Assembly: GCA_965232165.1 (NCBI GenBank)
Contig: CBDDOY010000001.1
Span: 992,001 to 1,056,000, forward strand
DNA: 64,000 nucleotides
Origin: UBA2779 sp965232165
GTDB taxonomy: Bacteria; Spirochaetota; Spirochaetia; DSM-2461
Reading direction: 5' to 3'
Shown here: positions 35,488-44,700 of the stretch, in pieces
Numbering within the stretch: position 1 is the stretch's first letter
Layout: each line of letters starts with the position of its first letter
Translations under genes and position numbers: made by a program
Notes under the pieces: model-generated
Database searches by the model: none
The model's input: the letters and a program-made list of their open reading frames with translations, nothing else
Told to the model about the DNA's origin: nothing

Positions 35488-36026
35488 ATGGCGCCCAATG
35501 AAGACAGAGATTCTATAATAGAAGATGAGATTCTCGCGAAATTTCTCGACAACGCCGCCGCCAAAGCAATGCGCAACATCGAAGAGCAGGGCTCCCTCAG
35601 CACGGAAGATGCTATCCCTTTGATGTTGAAATCGCAGTTCAACCACATTGCCCACTTGGAGAAACAGATGGTCACCAAAGTGGAATTCAAGGGCTTAGAG
35701 AACAAGTCTTAGAGAACAAAGGGCTTAGAGAACAAGTTTCAGGGCTTAGAGAACAAGTTTCAGAGCTTTAAGGATCATTTCCAAGTTCTAAAAGACCAGT
35801 TCCAGGGCTTGAAGGATCAGTTTTCCTTTCTGAAATGGGTTATTGGCATCAGGGCTTAGAGAACAAGTTTCAGGGCTTAGAGAACAAGTTTCAGAGCTTT
35901 AAGGCATTTCCAAGTTCTAAAAGACCAGTTCCAGGGCTTGATCAGTTTTCCTTTCTGAAATGGGTTATTGGCATCGGCTTTGTCATGCTGTTCGCCTTGA
36001 ATCTCTACATCGTGTTCTTCAAATAG
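35488..36026 (+). pseudogene. Array copy 3, scrambled and frame-broken
   Basis: The first ~75 codons match copy 2. The frame is then broken at GAGAACAAGTCTTAG, where a stop appears. The coiled-coil and anchor-proximal segment is present twice: the second version starts at ~35851 right after TTATTGGCATC and carries small deletions (AAGGCATTTCC, CTTGATCAG). The last part restores the anchor up to TTCAAATAG at 36026. No full-length product is possible as sequenced. The pattern fits slippage or unequal exchange within the 21-bp repeats, or an assembly error. Confidence 0.75.
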
Positions 36027-36260
36027 CAGAGAGCCTTTCCTCTATCCTGTATATTCTTGCGGCGAGTCATTCATTATATGAAAGACTTCTCAGGCCGCAA
36101 TCGGTGTCTTTCAGTCAGACGAAATTCCGCGTCTGAAGCAGTGTCCGCTTTGGAATAGGCCGATTATAAGCAATGCGGGCCGCCCGCCTCCTTGCCATTT
36201 TTTTTGAGACATCCTACAATACCGGCAGTTTGAATGCGAAACAGAGGGAGGTTCATCCCC

Positions 36261-36602
36261 ATGGCGCCCAATGAAGACAGAGATTCTATAATAGAAGATG
36301 AGATTCTCGCGAAATTTCTCGACAACGCCGCCGCCAAAGCAATGCGCAACATCGAAGAGCAGGGCTCCCTCAGCACGGAAGATGCTATCCCTTTGATGTT
36401 GAAATCGCAGTTCAACCACATTGCCCACTTGGAGAAACAGATGGTCACCAAAGTGGAATTCAAGGGCTTAGAGAACAAGTTTCAGGTTCTAAAAGACCTA
36501 TTTCAAGGCTTGAAGGATCAGTTTTCCTTTCTGAAATGGGTTATTGGCATCGGCTTTGTCATGCTGTTCGCCTTGAATCTCTACATCATATTCTTCAAAT
36601 AG
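36261..36602 (+). CDS. Coiled-coil membrane-anchored protein, array copy 4
   Basis: This 113-residue paralogue has the same N-terminal domain and membrane anchor (LYIIFFK ending). It has only one GLENKFQ heptad, followed by VLKDLFQ and GLKDQFS, giving the shortest coiled coil of the array. Upstream and downstream flanks are the same as in copies 2 and 5. Confidence 0.8.
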   Translation: MAPNEDRDSIIEDEILAKFLDNAAAKAMRNIEEQGSLSTEDAIPLMLKSQFNHIAHLEKQMVTKVEFKGLENKFQVLKDLFQGLKDQFSFLKWVIGIGFVMLFALNLYIIFFK

Positions 36603-36836
36603 CAGAGAGCCTTTCCTCTATCCTGTATATTCTTGCAGCGAGTCATTCATTATATGAAAGACTTCTCAGGCCGCAATCGGTGTCTTTCAGTCAGACGAAA
36701 TTCCGCGTCTGAAGCAGTGTCCGCTTTGGAATAGGCCGATTATAAGCAATGCGGGCCGCCCGCCTCCTTGCCATTTTTTTTGAGACATCCTACAATACCG
36801 GCAGTTTGAATGCGAAACAGAGGGAGGTTCATCCCC

Positions 36837-37199
36837 ATGGCGCCCAATGAAGACAGAGATTCTATAATAGAAGATGAGATTCTCGCGAAATTTCTCGACA
36901 ACGCCGCCGCCAAAGCAATGCGCAACATCGAAGAGCAGGGCTCCCTCAGCACGGAAGATGCTATCCCTTTGATGTTGAAATCGCAGTTCAACCACATTGC
37001 CCACTTGGAGAAACAGATGGTCACCAAAGTGGAATTCAAGGGCTTAGAGAACAAGTTTCAGGGCTTAGAGAACAAGTTTCAGGTTCTAAAAGACCTATTT
37101 CAAGGCTTGAAGGATCAGTTTTCCTTTCTGAAATGGGTTATTGGCATCGGCTTTGTCATGCTGTTCGCCTTGAATCTCTACATCATATTCTTCAAATAG
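36837..37199 (+). CDS. Coiled-coil membrane-anchored protein, array copy 5
   Basis: This 120-residue paralogue equals copy 4 except for one additional GLENKFQ heptad, an exact 21-bp difference, which shows that heptad number changes in whole repeats. Its 3' flank is the array flank up to CATTCATTA, where element B copy 4 is inserted. Confidence 0.8.
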   Translation: MAPNEDRDSIIEDEILAKFLDNAAAKAMRNIEEQGSLSTEDAIPLMLKSQFNHIAHLEKQMVTKVEFKGLENKFQGLENKFQVLKDLFQGLKDQFSFLKWVIGIGFVMLFALNLYIIFFK

Positions 37200-37247
37200 C
37201 AGAGAGCCTTTCCTCTATCCTGTATATTCTTGCGGCGAGTCATTCAT

Positions 37248-37412
37248 TAGGGCACCTCTAAGAAACAGCTTTAGGAAATTGACGAAGAAATATTTTTTGT
37301 CGATACAAGGCGGCAAAAGCGGAGCTAACTTAAGCTACGTGAGTATTTTGACAACGCAGTAGCGGCGGAAAAGTTCGAGTCAAGAACTAAATGGGGTTTT
37401 TTAGAGGTGCCC
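37248..37412 (-). mobile_element. Element B, full copy 4, with ATTA target duplication
   Basis: This 165 bp copy in reverse orientation lies between ...GTCATTCATTA and ATTATATGAAAG. In the other array units the same place reads GTCATTCATTATATGAAAG without an insertion. The comparison shows that ATTA was duplicated on insertion, which defines both the element's ends (GGGCACC...GGTGCCC) and its 4-bp target-site duplication. Confidence 0.92.
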
Positions 37413-37651
37413 ATTATATGAAAGATTTCTTCACACCCAAGGCCGTCCATCTACGATAAAACCACCGTCGGAAGCAAGGGGGTATTATGATGCGGTGCAG
37501 CACAGGATGACGGGAAGTGCATTCTAAGGAGTCCGTATGAAAGGCACAAAGCCAGTGGCAGGAAGTAATGAAAGGAGGGGGCGTTCCTGGCGCGTACCAT
37601 GTAGAACGCGGCGGAGGAAGGGCACAATAGCGATGGCTAAATAACAATAGG

Positions 37652-37767
37652 CGCAAGGGATTGCAGCGGAAATGCCGCCGGCAGCCCCGGCGATTGGCAA
37701 TGAGCCGGTCAACAGGCTGCCGGATTGAGGCATTGGAGCGAAAAGCCCGACCCGAAGGGGTGCGCCC
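37652..37767 (-). repeat. Repeat A, copy 4
   Basis: This is repeat A in reverse, GCGCAAGGGATTGCAGCGG to GAAGGGGTGCGCCC, with the CAATAG extension on its left. It lies in the otherwise featureless 37413-37950 spacer upstream of recO. Confidence 0.85.
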
Positions 37768-37950
37768 AAATATTGATTTTCAAAATTGCGGGATACTTGT
37801 TCGGTCTGCTGCGCTTCTGGAGTGAAAAAATGATCGCTGCAGCGCCATTGTTTATCCAGGGCGCCTCCAGTTGTAGAACGGTCTCCGGGCGCTTGGAATA
37901 AGTTCCAAAACAGTACATCATTGCAAGATGAATAGAACTGCAACAGCCTA

Positions 37951-38715
37951 ATGAGCCGGACCATCAAGGCGCCGGCCCTTGTCTTGAAGATGAATCCCGT
38001 CGGCGAACATCACAGGGGTTTGACTATGCTAGTTGCCGGAGAGGGATTGTTGCGCCCGCTGGCCTTTGGGGCTCAAGGAAGACGAAGTTCCTTGCGGGCC
38101 TCCGCTGTTCCGTATAACACCGGCACAGCAAACCTGCACTATAATGGAGCCAAGGACCAGTGGCGTCTCACCGCATTCGACCCTGAAGACTGCCATGATG
38201 GATTCAGAGAAGACTTGGACCGATTCTACACGGCGGCGGCCTGGGCCGAAGTATTGCTTAAAACATATGGCAGCGGCGATGATTCCGGCAGACTATACGG
38301 CTTGGCTGCCCGGGGCTTGTCGTTACTTTCGAGAAGCTCAAGCGAGCAGATCAGGCGGCTCAAAATTGGGTTTTTCTGGAATTATCTCGGCATTGAAGGC
38401 GTTATGCCCGATGTTCTGGGCTGCGGCATCTGTTCTAAGCGGCTTGTCATAGGCGGCAAGAAGCCCCCCGCCCGAATCTGGCCAAACGGCCTGCTTGTCT
38501 GCCATGAATGCGCCGAAGCCCGAGGTGAGGAGATTCCGGACGGGGTGAGGCGGTGGCTTCATCGCATAAGTTCAGGAATGGATGATTCTGTTAAGATAGG
38601 TATGCCGCCCCAAGGCATAGCGATTGCCGAGAAATGGATTAATGTTCTTATTCAGACCACTCTCGATCAGCCATTGAAAGCAGCGGCATACACAGGCATC
38701 TCGCCGTTAAGCTGA
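37951..38715 (+). CDS. recO: DNA repair protein RecO
   Basis: RecO loads RecA onto SSB-covered DNA together with RecR. The 254-residue protein begins with an OB-fold (ALVLKMNPVGEHHRGLTMLV and LRPLAFGAQGRRSS). The helical C-terminal domain contains a four-cysteine zinc site, CGIC...CHEC, near residues 152-188. The middle FYTAAAWAEVLLKTYGSGDDS is typical. The sequence is divergent, as is usual for RecO, but the architecture is convincing. Confidence 0.88.
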   Translation: MSRTIKAPALVLKMNPVGEHHRGLTMLVAGEGLLRPLAFGAQGRRSSLRASAVPYNTGTANLHYNGAKDQWRLTAFDPEDCHDGFREDLDRFYTAAAWAEVLLKTYGSGDDSGRLYGLAARGLSLLSRSSSEQIRRLKIGFFWNYLGIEGVMPDVLGCGICSKRLVIGGKKPPARIWPNGLLVCHECAEARGEEIPDGVRRWLHRISSGMDDSVKIGMPPQGIAIAEKWINVLIQTTLDQPLKAAAYTGISPLS

Positions 38716-38764
38716 AGTTTTACGATATTCGTGCATATTTCCATCGCTAATTGCATCCATAACT

Positions 38765-39130
38765 GTGATTTGTGATCCCCGGCGAAATATCATTACCGCT
38801 CTGATCGCCGGCCGAGCGGTGAATCCGCAATCCAAATTGGCCGCTTTCCGAGCAATCAGCGGTCCAAACCGAACCAGTACTCTTGCCGATACCGCCGGCC
38901 TGGGCGAGGATTTAATTCAGAGGGACATCTATGAAGCGCTGGACTGGCTCTTGATGCGTCAAAATGCCATTGAAAAAAAGCTGGCCGACCGCCATCTGAA
39001 AAACGGTTCCTTTGTTCTCTATGACCTTAAGTTCCCTCTGGTATAGAAGGACGGCATTGCCCATGGGCCAAACGGGGATACACCCTTAATGACTTGGCGA
39101 CTGTCTGTTGCAGCACGATTGAGCCGATCT
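38765..39130 (+). pseudogene. IS1634-like transposase remnant, fragment 1
   Basis: The frame 38765-39046 encodes ALIAGRAVNPQSKLAAFRA, TSTLADTAGLGEDLIQRDIY, EALDWLLMRQNAIEKKLADR and GSFVLYDL, which follow the N-terminal half of IS1634-type (IS4-superfamily) transposases. After the stop at 39046 the adjacent frame continues with EGRHCPWAKRGYTLND, the next family motif, so a frameshift has occurred. The remainder is absent. A second, differently decayed copy of the same transposase is at 55060-55655. Confidence 0.8.
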
Positions 39131-39190
39131 GTCAGGGGGCGCGGCCGAAGGTAACTGAACTGACAATCCATCAGCAGAAGATGGTTGAAA

Positions 39191-39204
39191 TCTTAGAGGT
39201 GCCC
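39191..39204. repeat. Element B terminal scar
   Basis: TCTTAGAGGTGCCC equals the right end of element B, without any further element sequence on its left. It is followed by CAGAAG. This could be a leftover of excision or deletion. Confidence 0.5.
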
Positions 39205-39305
39205 AGAAGTTAAACTGTAATATCCCCAGTATCGTGAAGCATGAAATTTGAGTTAATTTGTTATATTAGAATGAATTATGTTATTTATTTGGTGAAAATT
39301 TCAGC

Positions 39306-39908
39306 TTAAAGATATTTTTGCAGCCAACAAAAAACCCATGGCAACATGGCCGCAGCTATTGCCCATCCCGTGCCGGCACTTCCAGCCGCAGAATCGGCGG
39401 TTTCAATGCTCTCTTGCCGAGACGGTTGGAAATCAAATCTTTCCCATAACAGCCGGTCCAACGATTCAAAGAAGTTTTTCCAGGTTAACTGCCCCTTTCC
39501 GTCAACAATGATATGAAAGTAGTAAAAAGATCGGCCGAGCAGCCCTCCCAGTGGTCCGGGGATTATCAATTCCGGACGAATAGAGGCCGTTGAGAGTAAT
39601 ACCATGCCCGTTAATCCTATTCCCTTGATCAAACCTCTGTTCAAGGCTTTCTCTGTGATAACGAATGATCCGATTTTCAAGAGCACCCTGCCCATCGGTA
39701 CTAAGAGGTGGAAGAAAGTTATGGAAATGATGAGAATCATGAAGAAGTTCCAACGAATTTTTCTTCCGGCGAAGCAGGTCAGCACGGAATAAAATACTGT
39801 GATTATCAGTTTTAGAATTAGATTGTCGATAAGCAAAAAACCGGGCAGGGCTATTAATGCCGACCAAAAACGGGGAGCCGGCGCTACTATGATTCCGATT
39901 CGGTCCAT
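39306..39908 (-). CDS. Membrane protein, possibly EcfT/CbiQ-like
   Basis: This 200-residue protein has five or so hydrophobic segments (~15-130), a short soluble stretch and a C-terminal hydrophobic segment. KALNRGLIKGIGLTGMVLLSTASIR recalls the coupling region of EcfT/CbiQ energy-coupling permeases, but the resemblance is partial. It starts 1 bp after the Gx-type transporter gene and is evidently part of its operon. It may be the transmembrane partner of that substrate-binding membrane protein (inference). Confidence 0.65.
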   Translation of the reverse strand: MDRIGIIVAPAPRFWSALIALPGFLLIDNLILKLIITVFYSVLTCFAGRKIRWNFFMILIISITFFHLLVPMGRVLLKIGSFVITEKALNRGLIKGIGLTGMVLLSTASIRPELIIPGPLGGLLGRSFYYFHIIVDGKGQLTWKNFFESLDRLLWERFDFQPSRQESIETADSAAGSAGTGWAIAAAMLPWVFCWLQKYL

Positions 39909-39909
39909 A

Positions 39910-40458
39910 TCATTCTATCGCATCAATATACCGCTTCTCAAGCGAAGCCAGCCAAGTTGAAGTAGTAATAAATTTTTCGGCGAAAATACCGATCACCAAA
40001 CCGGAAACGAGTGCGGAACCCAGCGAAAAAGGCGCGATCACCAAGGCTGCTTTCCCAAAAATATAATTAATCGCCAATGTAAGCTGAACCAAGGAACTGA
40101 CCATAGCCCCTGCCAGAGATATTCCTATCATGCTCACCCTGTTTTTTCCCAAACGATGCACGGCCGTCATAGCCCCCAGGGATGCGGCAGAACCGGCGAG
40201 CGAAAATAGAAAAACATGTGATACCAATGTCCCATTCATCACCCCTTGCCCCAATACCTTCAATATGAGTAGAAGTATGAGATCTTTTGAAGAAAGAAAC
40301 CGCAACCCCAGCAGGAGCGGAAGATTGGCCAGCCCGAGCCGGAAGAATGGCAGGGGTTTGGGCACTAAGTATTCCATTGTCGATAAGAACAGGCAGAGTG
40401 CACCGAGCAGAGCGACGATATCCCGCCGGAGGGATAATTCCTTAATAGGCACCGGCAT
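39910..40458 (-). CDS. Gx transporter family / heptaprenyl diphosphate synthase component I-like membrane protein
   Basis: This 182-residue integral membrane protein has about five helices. The LVPKPLPFFRLGLANLPLLL motif is the hallmark of the Gx/HepS-I family, which resembles ECF-transporter S components. Its substrate is not known. It overlaps the upstream NusG-II gene by 17 bp and is followed 1 bp later by the EcfT-like gene. Confidence 0.87.
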   Translation of the reverse strand: MPVPIKELSLRRDIVALLGALCLFLSTMEYLVPKPLPFFRLGLANLPLLLGLRFLSSKDLILLLILKVLGQGVMNGTLVSHVFLFSLAGSAASLGAMTAVHRLGKNRVSMIGISLAGAMVSSLVQLTLAINYIFGKAALVIAPFSLGSALVSGLVIGIFAEKFITTSTWLASLEKRYIDAIE

Positions 40459-40819
40459 CCACCTTTACCGTGGAATTCTTACCTAGGGAAACCACATGAA
40501 TAAAAACCTTGTTCGGAAGACAGGCAATCCAAGCGGATGGTCGGGATATCTCTCCCATAGACATACAAATTTTATCCCGGCAGTCTGAATGAGTAACACG
40601 GGCGGCTCCATTCTCTACGGTGATAAGAGTGTTGCCTATGGGGCCTTCCACTTCTAACGAGCTGTTTTTTGAAAGCGGAAGATAGAATTCGGAATCCGCT
40701 GATTCCACCTCAATTTGATTGGCTCCATGAATTCCGCCTACGGTGATGAATACCGATACAACCACAAGACTGAGGAACAGCATGAAAAAGACTATATCGA
40801 ATAAGCGGATTGATGCCAT
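40442..40819 (-). CDS. NusG domain II-containing membrane-anchored protein
   Basis: This is a ~125-residue protein with one N-terminal membrane segment (LFDIVFFMLFLSLVVVSVFI) and an exported NusG-II-like beta domain (EVEGPIGNTLITVENGAARV, then SDCRDKICMSMGEISRPSAWIACLPNKV). The cysteines DCRDKIC and IACLP are conserved in this family. ATG 40819 is chosen because the frame upstream of it has no signal-like features. In other bacteria this gene is commonly next to Gx transporter genes, as here. Confidence 0.85.
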   Translation of the reverse strand: MASIRLFDIVFFMLFLSLVVVSVFITVGGIHGANQIEVESADSEFYLPLSKNSSLEVEGPIGNTLITVENGAARVTHSDCRDKICMSMGEISRPSAWIACLPNKVFIHVVSLGKNSTVKVDAGAY

Positions 40820-40983
40820 TGGGTATGAGTATAATAGCTTTCGGCATATTGCGAAACAGGGCTGAAATGACCTCATAGTGGACATGAAGGTTCTGTCTCT
40901 CATTGAGCTCTAAGAGCTTAAGAACCATATTTCCTTCATACCTTCATGCACTTAAGGTTTATTGATTAATCAAAAAGACCCCG

Positions 40984-41070
40984 CTAAAAACCCCATTTAG
41001 GTTTCAGGCGTGTTGTTCCGCCTGTCTGCAACAGGCCGCTGCAGCGTTGGTAGAATGCTCGCAATCTTCG
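40984..41070 (+). repeat. Element B, degenerate partial copy
   Basis: CCGCTAAAAACCCCATTTAGGTTTC, then GTTGTTCCGCCTGTCTGCAACAGG and GCAGCGTTGGTAGAATGCTCGCAA follow the left half of element B with decay. It lies directly downstream of trmB. Confidence 0.6.
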
Positions 41071-41075
41071 AGATG

Positions 41076-41738
41076 CTATCCTTTCCTTTCGAATAAAATG
41101 TCATGGATAACCCGCCCTGATGCCGCTCCCTTCTCTTCAAACCTTGTTTGCGGTCTATAGGCCGGCTTCGGAGCCCATTTCGCATAGCGGTTTATCATAT
41201 TCCGCTGTGCTTCCAGTATATTCAGAATCTGTTCGGCGTATGGCTCCCAATCCGTGACGATATGGATTACCCCGCCCTCCTTCAGTGCCTGGCTGAATAA
41301 GCTGGCGTTTGCGGGGTTAATCAACCGACGTTTGTGATGTCTTTTTTTGGGCCAGGGATCAGGAAACCAGATGTGCAGGGCATCGATGCTGCCGCAGGGG
41401 ATTTGTTCCTGGAACACCGCCTCCGCATCTCTTCGGATAACGCGAATGTTCTGCAAGCCTTCCTTCTGAATCCACCAGAGGAGCTTGCCGACTCCCGGGA
41501 CATGCACTTCAATCCCGATTATTCCCCAATCGGGATGTGCGGCGGACACCTGCCTGGTGGCATCTCCCATGCCGAAACCAATTTCGACAACCCGGCGTTT
41601 CGCATCGGGGAACAGCTTGTCCCAATCGACAGTCTCATCCCCTAAGCCGTGAAGAGGATACAGCTCTTCATAGGCTTTTTTCTGTGCCGGCGACATGCGT
41701 GAGGATCGAAGGACATAGCTTTTCACCCTCGAATTCAA
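41076..41738 (-). CDS. trmB: tRNA (guanine-N7)-methyltransferase TrmB
   Basis: TrmB makes m7G46 in the variable loop of tRNA using AdoMet. The ~220-residue product shows VKSYVLRSSRMSPAQKKAYE, the AdoMet motif VVEIGFGMGDATRQVS, GIEVHVPGVGKLL, HIWFPDPWPKKRHHKRRL and the C-terminal TRFEEKGAASGRVIHDILF. The TTG at 41738 overlaps the mfd stop as TTGA and has GAGG 7 bp upstream; GTG 41726 is an alternative. The frame is open further upstream inside mfd, but that part does not match the family. Confidence 0.93.
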   Translation of the reverse strand: MNSRVKSYVLRSSRMSPAQKKAYEELYPLHGLGDETVDWDKLFPDAKRRVVEIGFGMGDATRQVSAAHPDWGIIGIEVHVPGVGKLLWWIQKEGLQNIRVIRRDAEAVFQEQIPCGSIDALHIWFPDPWPKKRHHKRRLINPANASLFSQALKEGGVIHIVTDWEPYAEQILNILEAQRNMINRYAKWAPKPAYRPQTRFEEKGAASGRVIHDILFERKG

Positions 41739-44700
41739 AGCAATGCCTCGAGACGCTCGCGGATAAATGCTGATTTTTCCCTTAGTCCAACCTTTCCGGT
41801 TTCGAAGATGAGGCATTCGGGTTTTGCAGGATTGAGTTTTACCTGACCCCTTGCGGCCGAGATGAGATGCATAACCTTGTCGACAGACAGCATTGACACC
41901 TTTCCGAAACTGACTTGCAGCAGGCCATTGCGTTCCTTGAGACTGGTCACCTTGAGTTTTCCGCAGATAATCTTGATTTCTGCGATAGAGATTAGGCTGT
42001 GAACCTCTTCAGGCAGGGGCCCATAACGGTCGTGGAGTTCGGAATACAGCCCCTGCAATTCGGTGTCGGCGGAAACCGCAGCGATTTTCTTGTACACTTC
42101 CATCTTCTCCGACGAATCAGTGATGTAGGAGTCGGGTATGAATCCTGAGTATTCCAGTTCAAGATAGGTTTCATGCCTCGCCTCACCGTCTTCGCCATCC
42201 ATGCGTTTCCGCACCGCTTCCTCCAGGAGCCGCAAGTAGAGATCGAATCCCACCGCATAGATATCACCCTTCTGCTGTGCTCCGAGGAGATTCCCCACTC
42301 CCCTTACCTCCATGTCCTTCATTGCGATCTTGAAGCCGCTTCCAAGCTCGGTGAAGTCGCTGATCACCTGCAGCCGCTTCATGGCTAACTCAGAGATATT
42401 CAGTTGATCAGGATAGAGGAGAAAGGCATAGGCTGCTCTCCCTGATCGGCCGACTCGTCCACGTAATTGATACAACTGACTGATTCCATACATATCGGCC
42501 CGGTCGATGATGATGGTGTTGACATTGGGGATGTCAATACCGTTTTCAATGATAGTTGTCGAGACGAGCACCTGGAACGCTCCATGTACGAAACGGTGCA
42601 TGATGTCTTCCAACTCCCGAGAGGACATACGGCCATGCGCGACCTCAATGAATGCCTCGGGAACCAGTTTTTGCAGAAAGATACGAATCCGTTCCAGACT
42701 CTGGATGTGGTTGTGAAGGAAAAACACCTGCCCGCCCCTCTCCATCTCACGGCGTATGGCCCTGGCAACCAAGTCTTCATCAAAGTCCTGGATGAAGGTT
42801 TCGATGGGCAGTCTGTTGCGGGGAGGCGTCCTGAGTAGCGACATGTCCCTGATCTTTACCATCGACATGTGCAGCGTTCTCGGGATGGGTGTGGCAGAAA
42901 GGGTAAGGCAGTCCACGGAAGCCTTGACCTCTTTGAGCCGTTCCTTGTCCTTTACCCCGAAACGCTGCTCCTCGTCGATGATGATCAGGCCGATATTCTT
43001 GAATTGCACATCCTTTGACAGAATGCGATGCGTTCCTATCACGATGTCAACTTTTCCCTCTTTCAGCCCCTGGATTACATTCTTGCGTTCCACCGCCGGA
43101 ACGAAGCGGCTGAGCATGCCTATCGTGACAGGGAAGCGTTTGAACCGTTCGGAGAAACTCTCATGATGCTGCTCGGCAAGAATAGTTGTTGGGCAAAGAT
43201 AGGCGACCTGACGCCCGCCCATGATGGCCTTAAAGGCGGCACGCATCGCGATTTCCGTCTTACCATAACCCACATCGCCGCAGATTAATCTGTCCATGGG
43301 CTGCGGTTTTTCCATGTCCGATTTAACATCGGCTATGGCCGAGATTTGATCGGCCGTTTCCTGCCAAGGGAAATCCGCCTCAAAGCTAATCTGAAAATCG
43401 TCATCCTTGGGAAATGCGAATCCAACCGCCGTCTGTCGGCGGGCATAGAGGGTGATCAAGCGGTCGGCCAATTCCTCTACCGATTTCCGCACATGGGCCT
43501 TCTTTCTCTCCCAGACCGTGCCTCCCAGACGGTCCGGGCGAGGTGAGCTTTCTTCCTGTCCTATATATCTCTGAATAAGATTGACCTGTTCGATAGGAAT
43601 AAAAATAGTCTCATCACCGGCGTATTCCAGTTCGATGTAATCCCTCTCAGCACCGGTCGCCTTGATGCGTTCAATGCCCTTGAAGAGGCCAATGCCGTAA
43701 TTCACGTGCACGATGAAGTCTCCCGGGCTGAGGTCGACGAAGGTTTCAATAACCTCACTCGGGGCACTGTGTACCGAATGAGGCGCCTTCATCCGGCGAC
43801 CGAAGATTTCATTCTCGCTGATGGCAATGATCCTCGCCTCGGGGAGCATAAACCCTGCCGATATGGCGGCCGAACCCACTTCGACACCGTCGATATCCCG
43901 TACAAGATAGGCGATACGTTGTGACTGAGACTCGCTTTCGGCGAAAACAAACACTTTGTAACCGTTCGAGAGCAGGGAGATAAGCTCATCCTTCAGGAAG
44001 GCAATGTTTCCGAAAAAAGACCGTCCGGGTTCGCTGGCAAGCTGGAATGAAGCCGCCTTGACATCCGTGTTAAGACCATGGAATTCCACATGATGCCCGC
44101 AAACATGCAACGCCGTTTGCAGAGGCATAACGAGTCTGTCCGGTTTTGGTATGCTTCTCCCTTCACCCTTCGCCCTGGCGTAAAGCTCTTCATACTCCTT
44201 GAGCATGGCCGACTCACTGATGAACAGTCGTTCCATATCGATGAAAACGGTGACTCCTTCATCCCCCAGATACTCCGGCAAGTTGGAAGGGTTATCGAAA
44301 ACCAGGGGATAGAACAGTTCTTCACCGCGAAATCTTCCATCGCTTTCCAATGAGCTGCGTATGACTTCATCCTCTTCCTGGCCGATATGGAGTCTTAGCC
44401 GCTCGGTTTTATCGGAGTCCCAAATAAGCTCCCGTAGTGGATGTAGCACGGCATGATCGAGTTTTATGCTGGATGCTTGGCTGAAGGGGTCAAATGACTT
44501 TATCTCTTCAATCTCGTCCCAAGAGAACACCACCCGTATGGCCTGCTCACTGCCTGGGGGATAGATATCAAGAACCTCCCCCCGCAAGGCGAATTCCCCC
44601 GGAACACTCACCCGAGGGACTCGGCTGTAGCCGAATTCGGGCAGCCGCATTTTGACACTCGTGGTATCCAGCTTGTCTCCGGGGCGCAGCCGCAATATGT

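Larger units (their letters stand above)
33960..37245 (+). repeat. Tandem array of five gene-sized units
   Basis: Start-to-start distances of 719, 618, 773 and 576 bp describe five head-to-tail units. Units 2-5 share nearly identical 5' leaders (CAGTGTCCGCTTTGGAATAGG, ...GAGACATCCTACAATACCGG) and 3' flanks. Unit length differs mainly by the number of 21-bp GGGCTTAGAGAACAAGTTTCA repeats. A small inverted repeat CAGACG-AAATTCCG-CGTCTG sits between units. The near identity indicates recent amplification or gene conversion. Confidence 0.9.

Noticed and set aside
34400..36000. A CRISPR-like array
   Set aside because: The 21-bp repeats are contiguous, have no spacers, lie in frame inside genes and encode heptads. 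No cas gene is present.
34720..37054. Repeated minus-strand ORFs of ~105 residues in every array unit
   Set aside because: They are antisense shadows of the coiled-coil genes and are conserved only because the DNA is duplicated. They lack ribosome sites and plausible composition.
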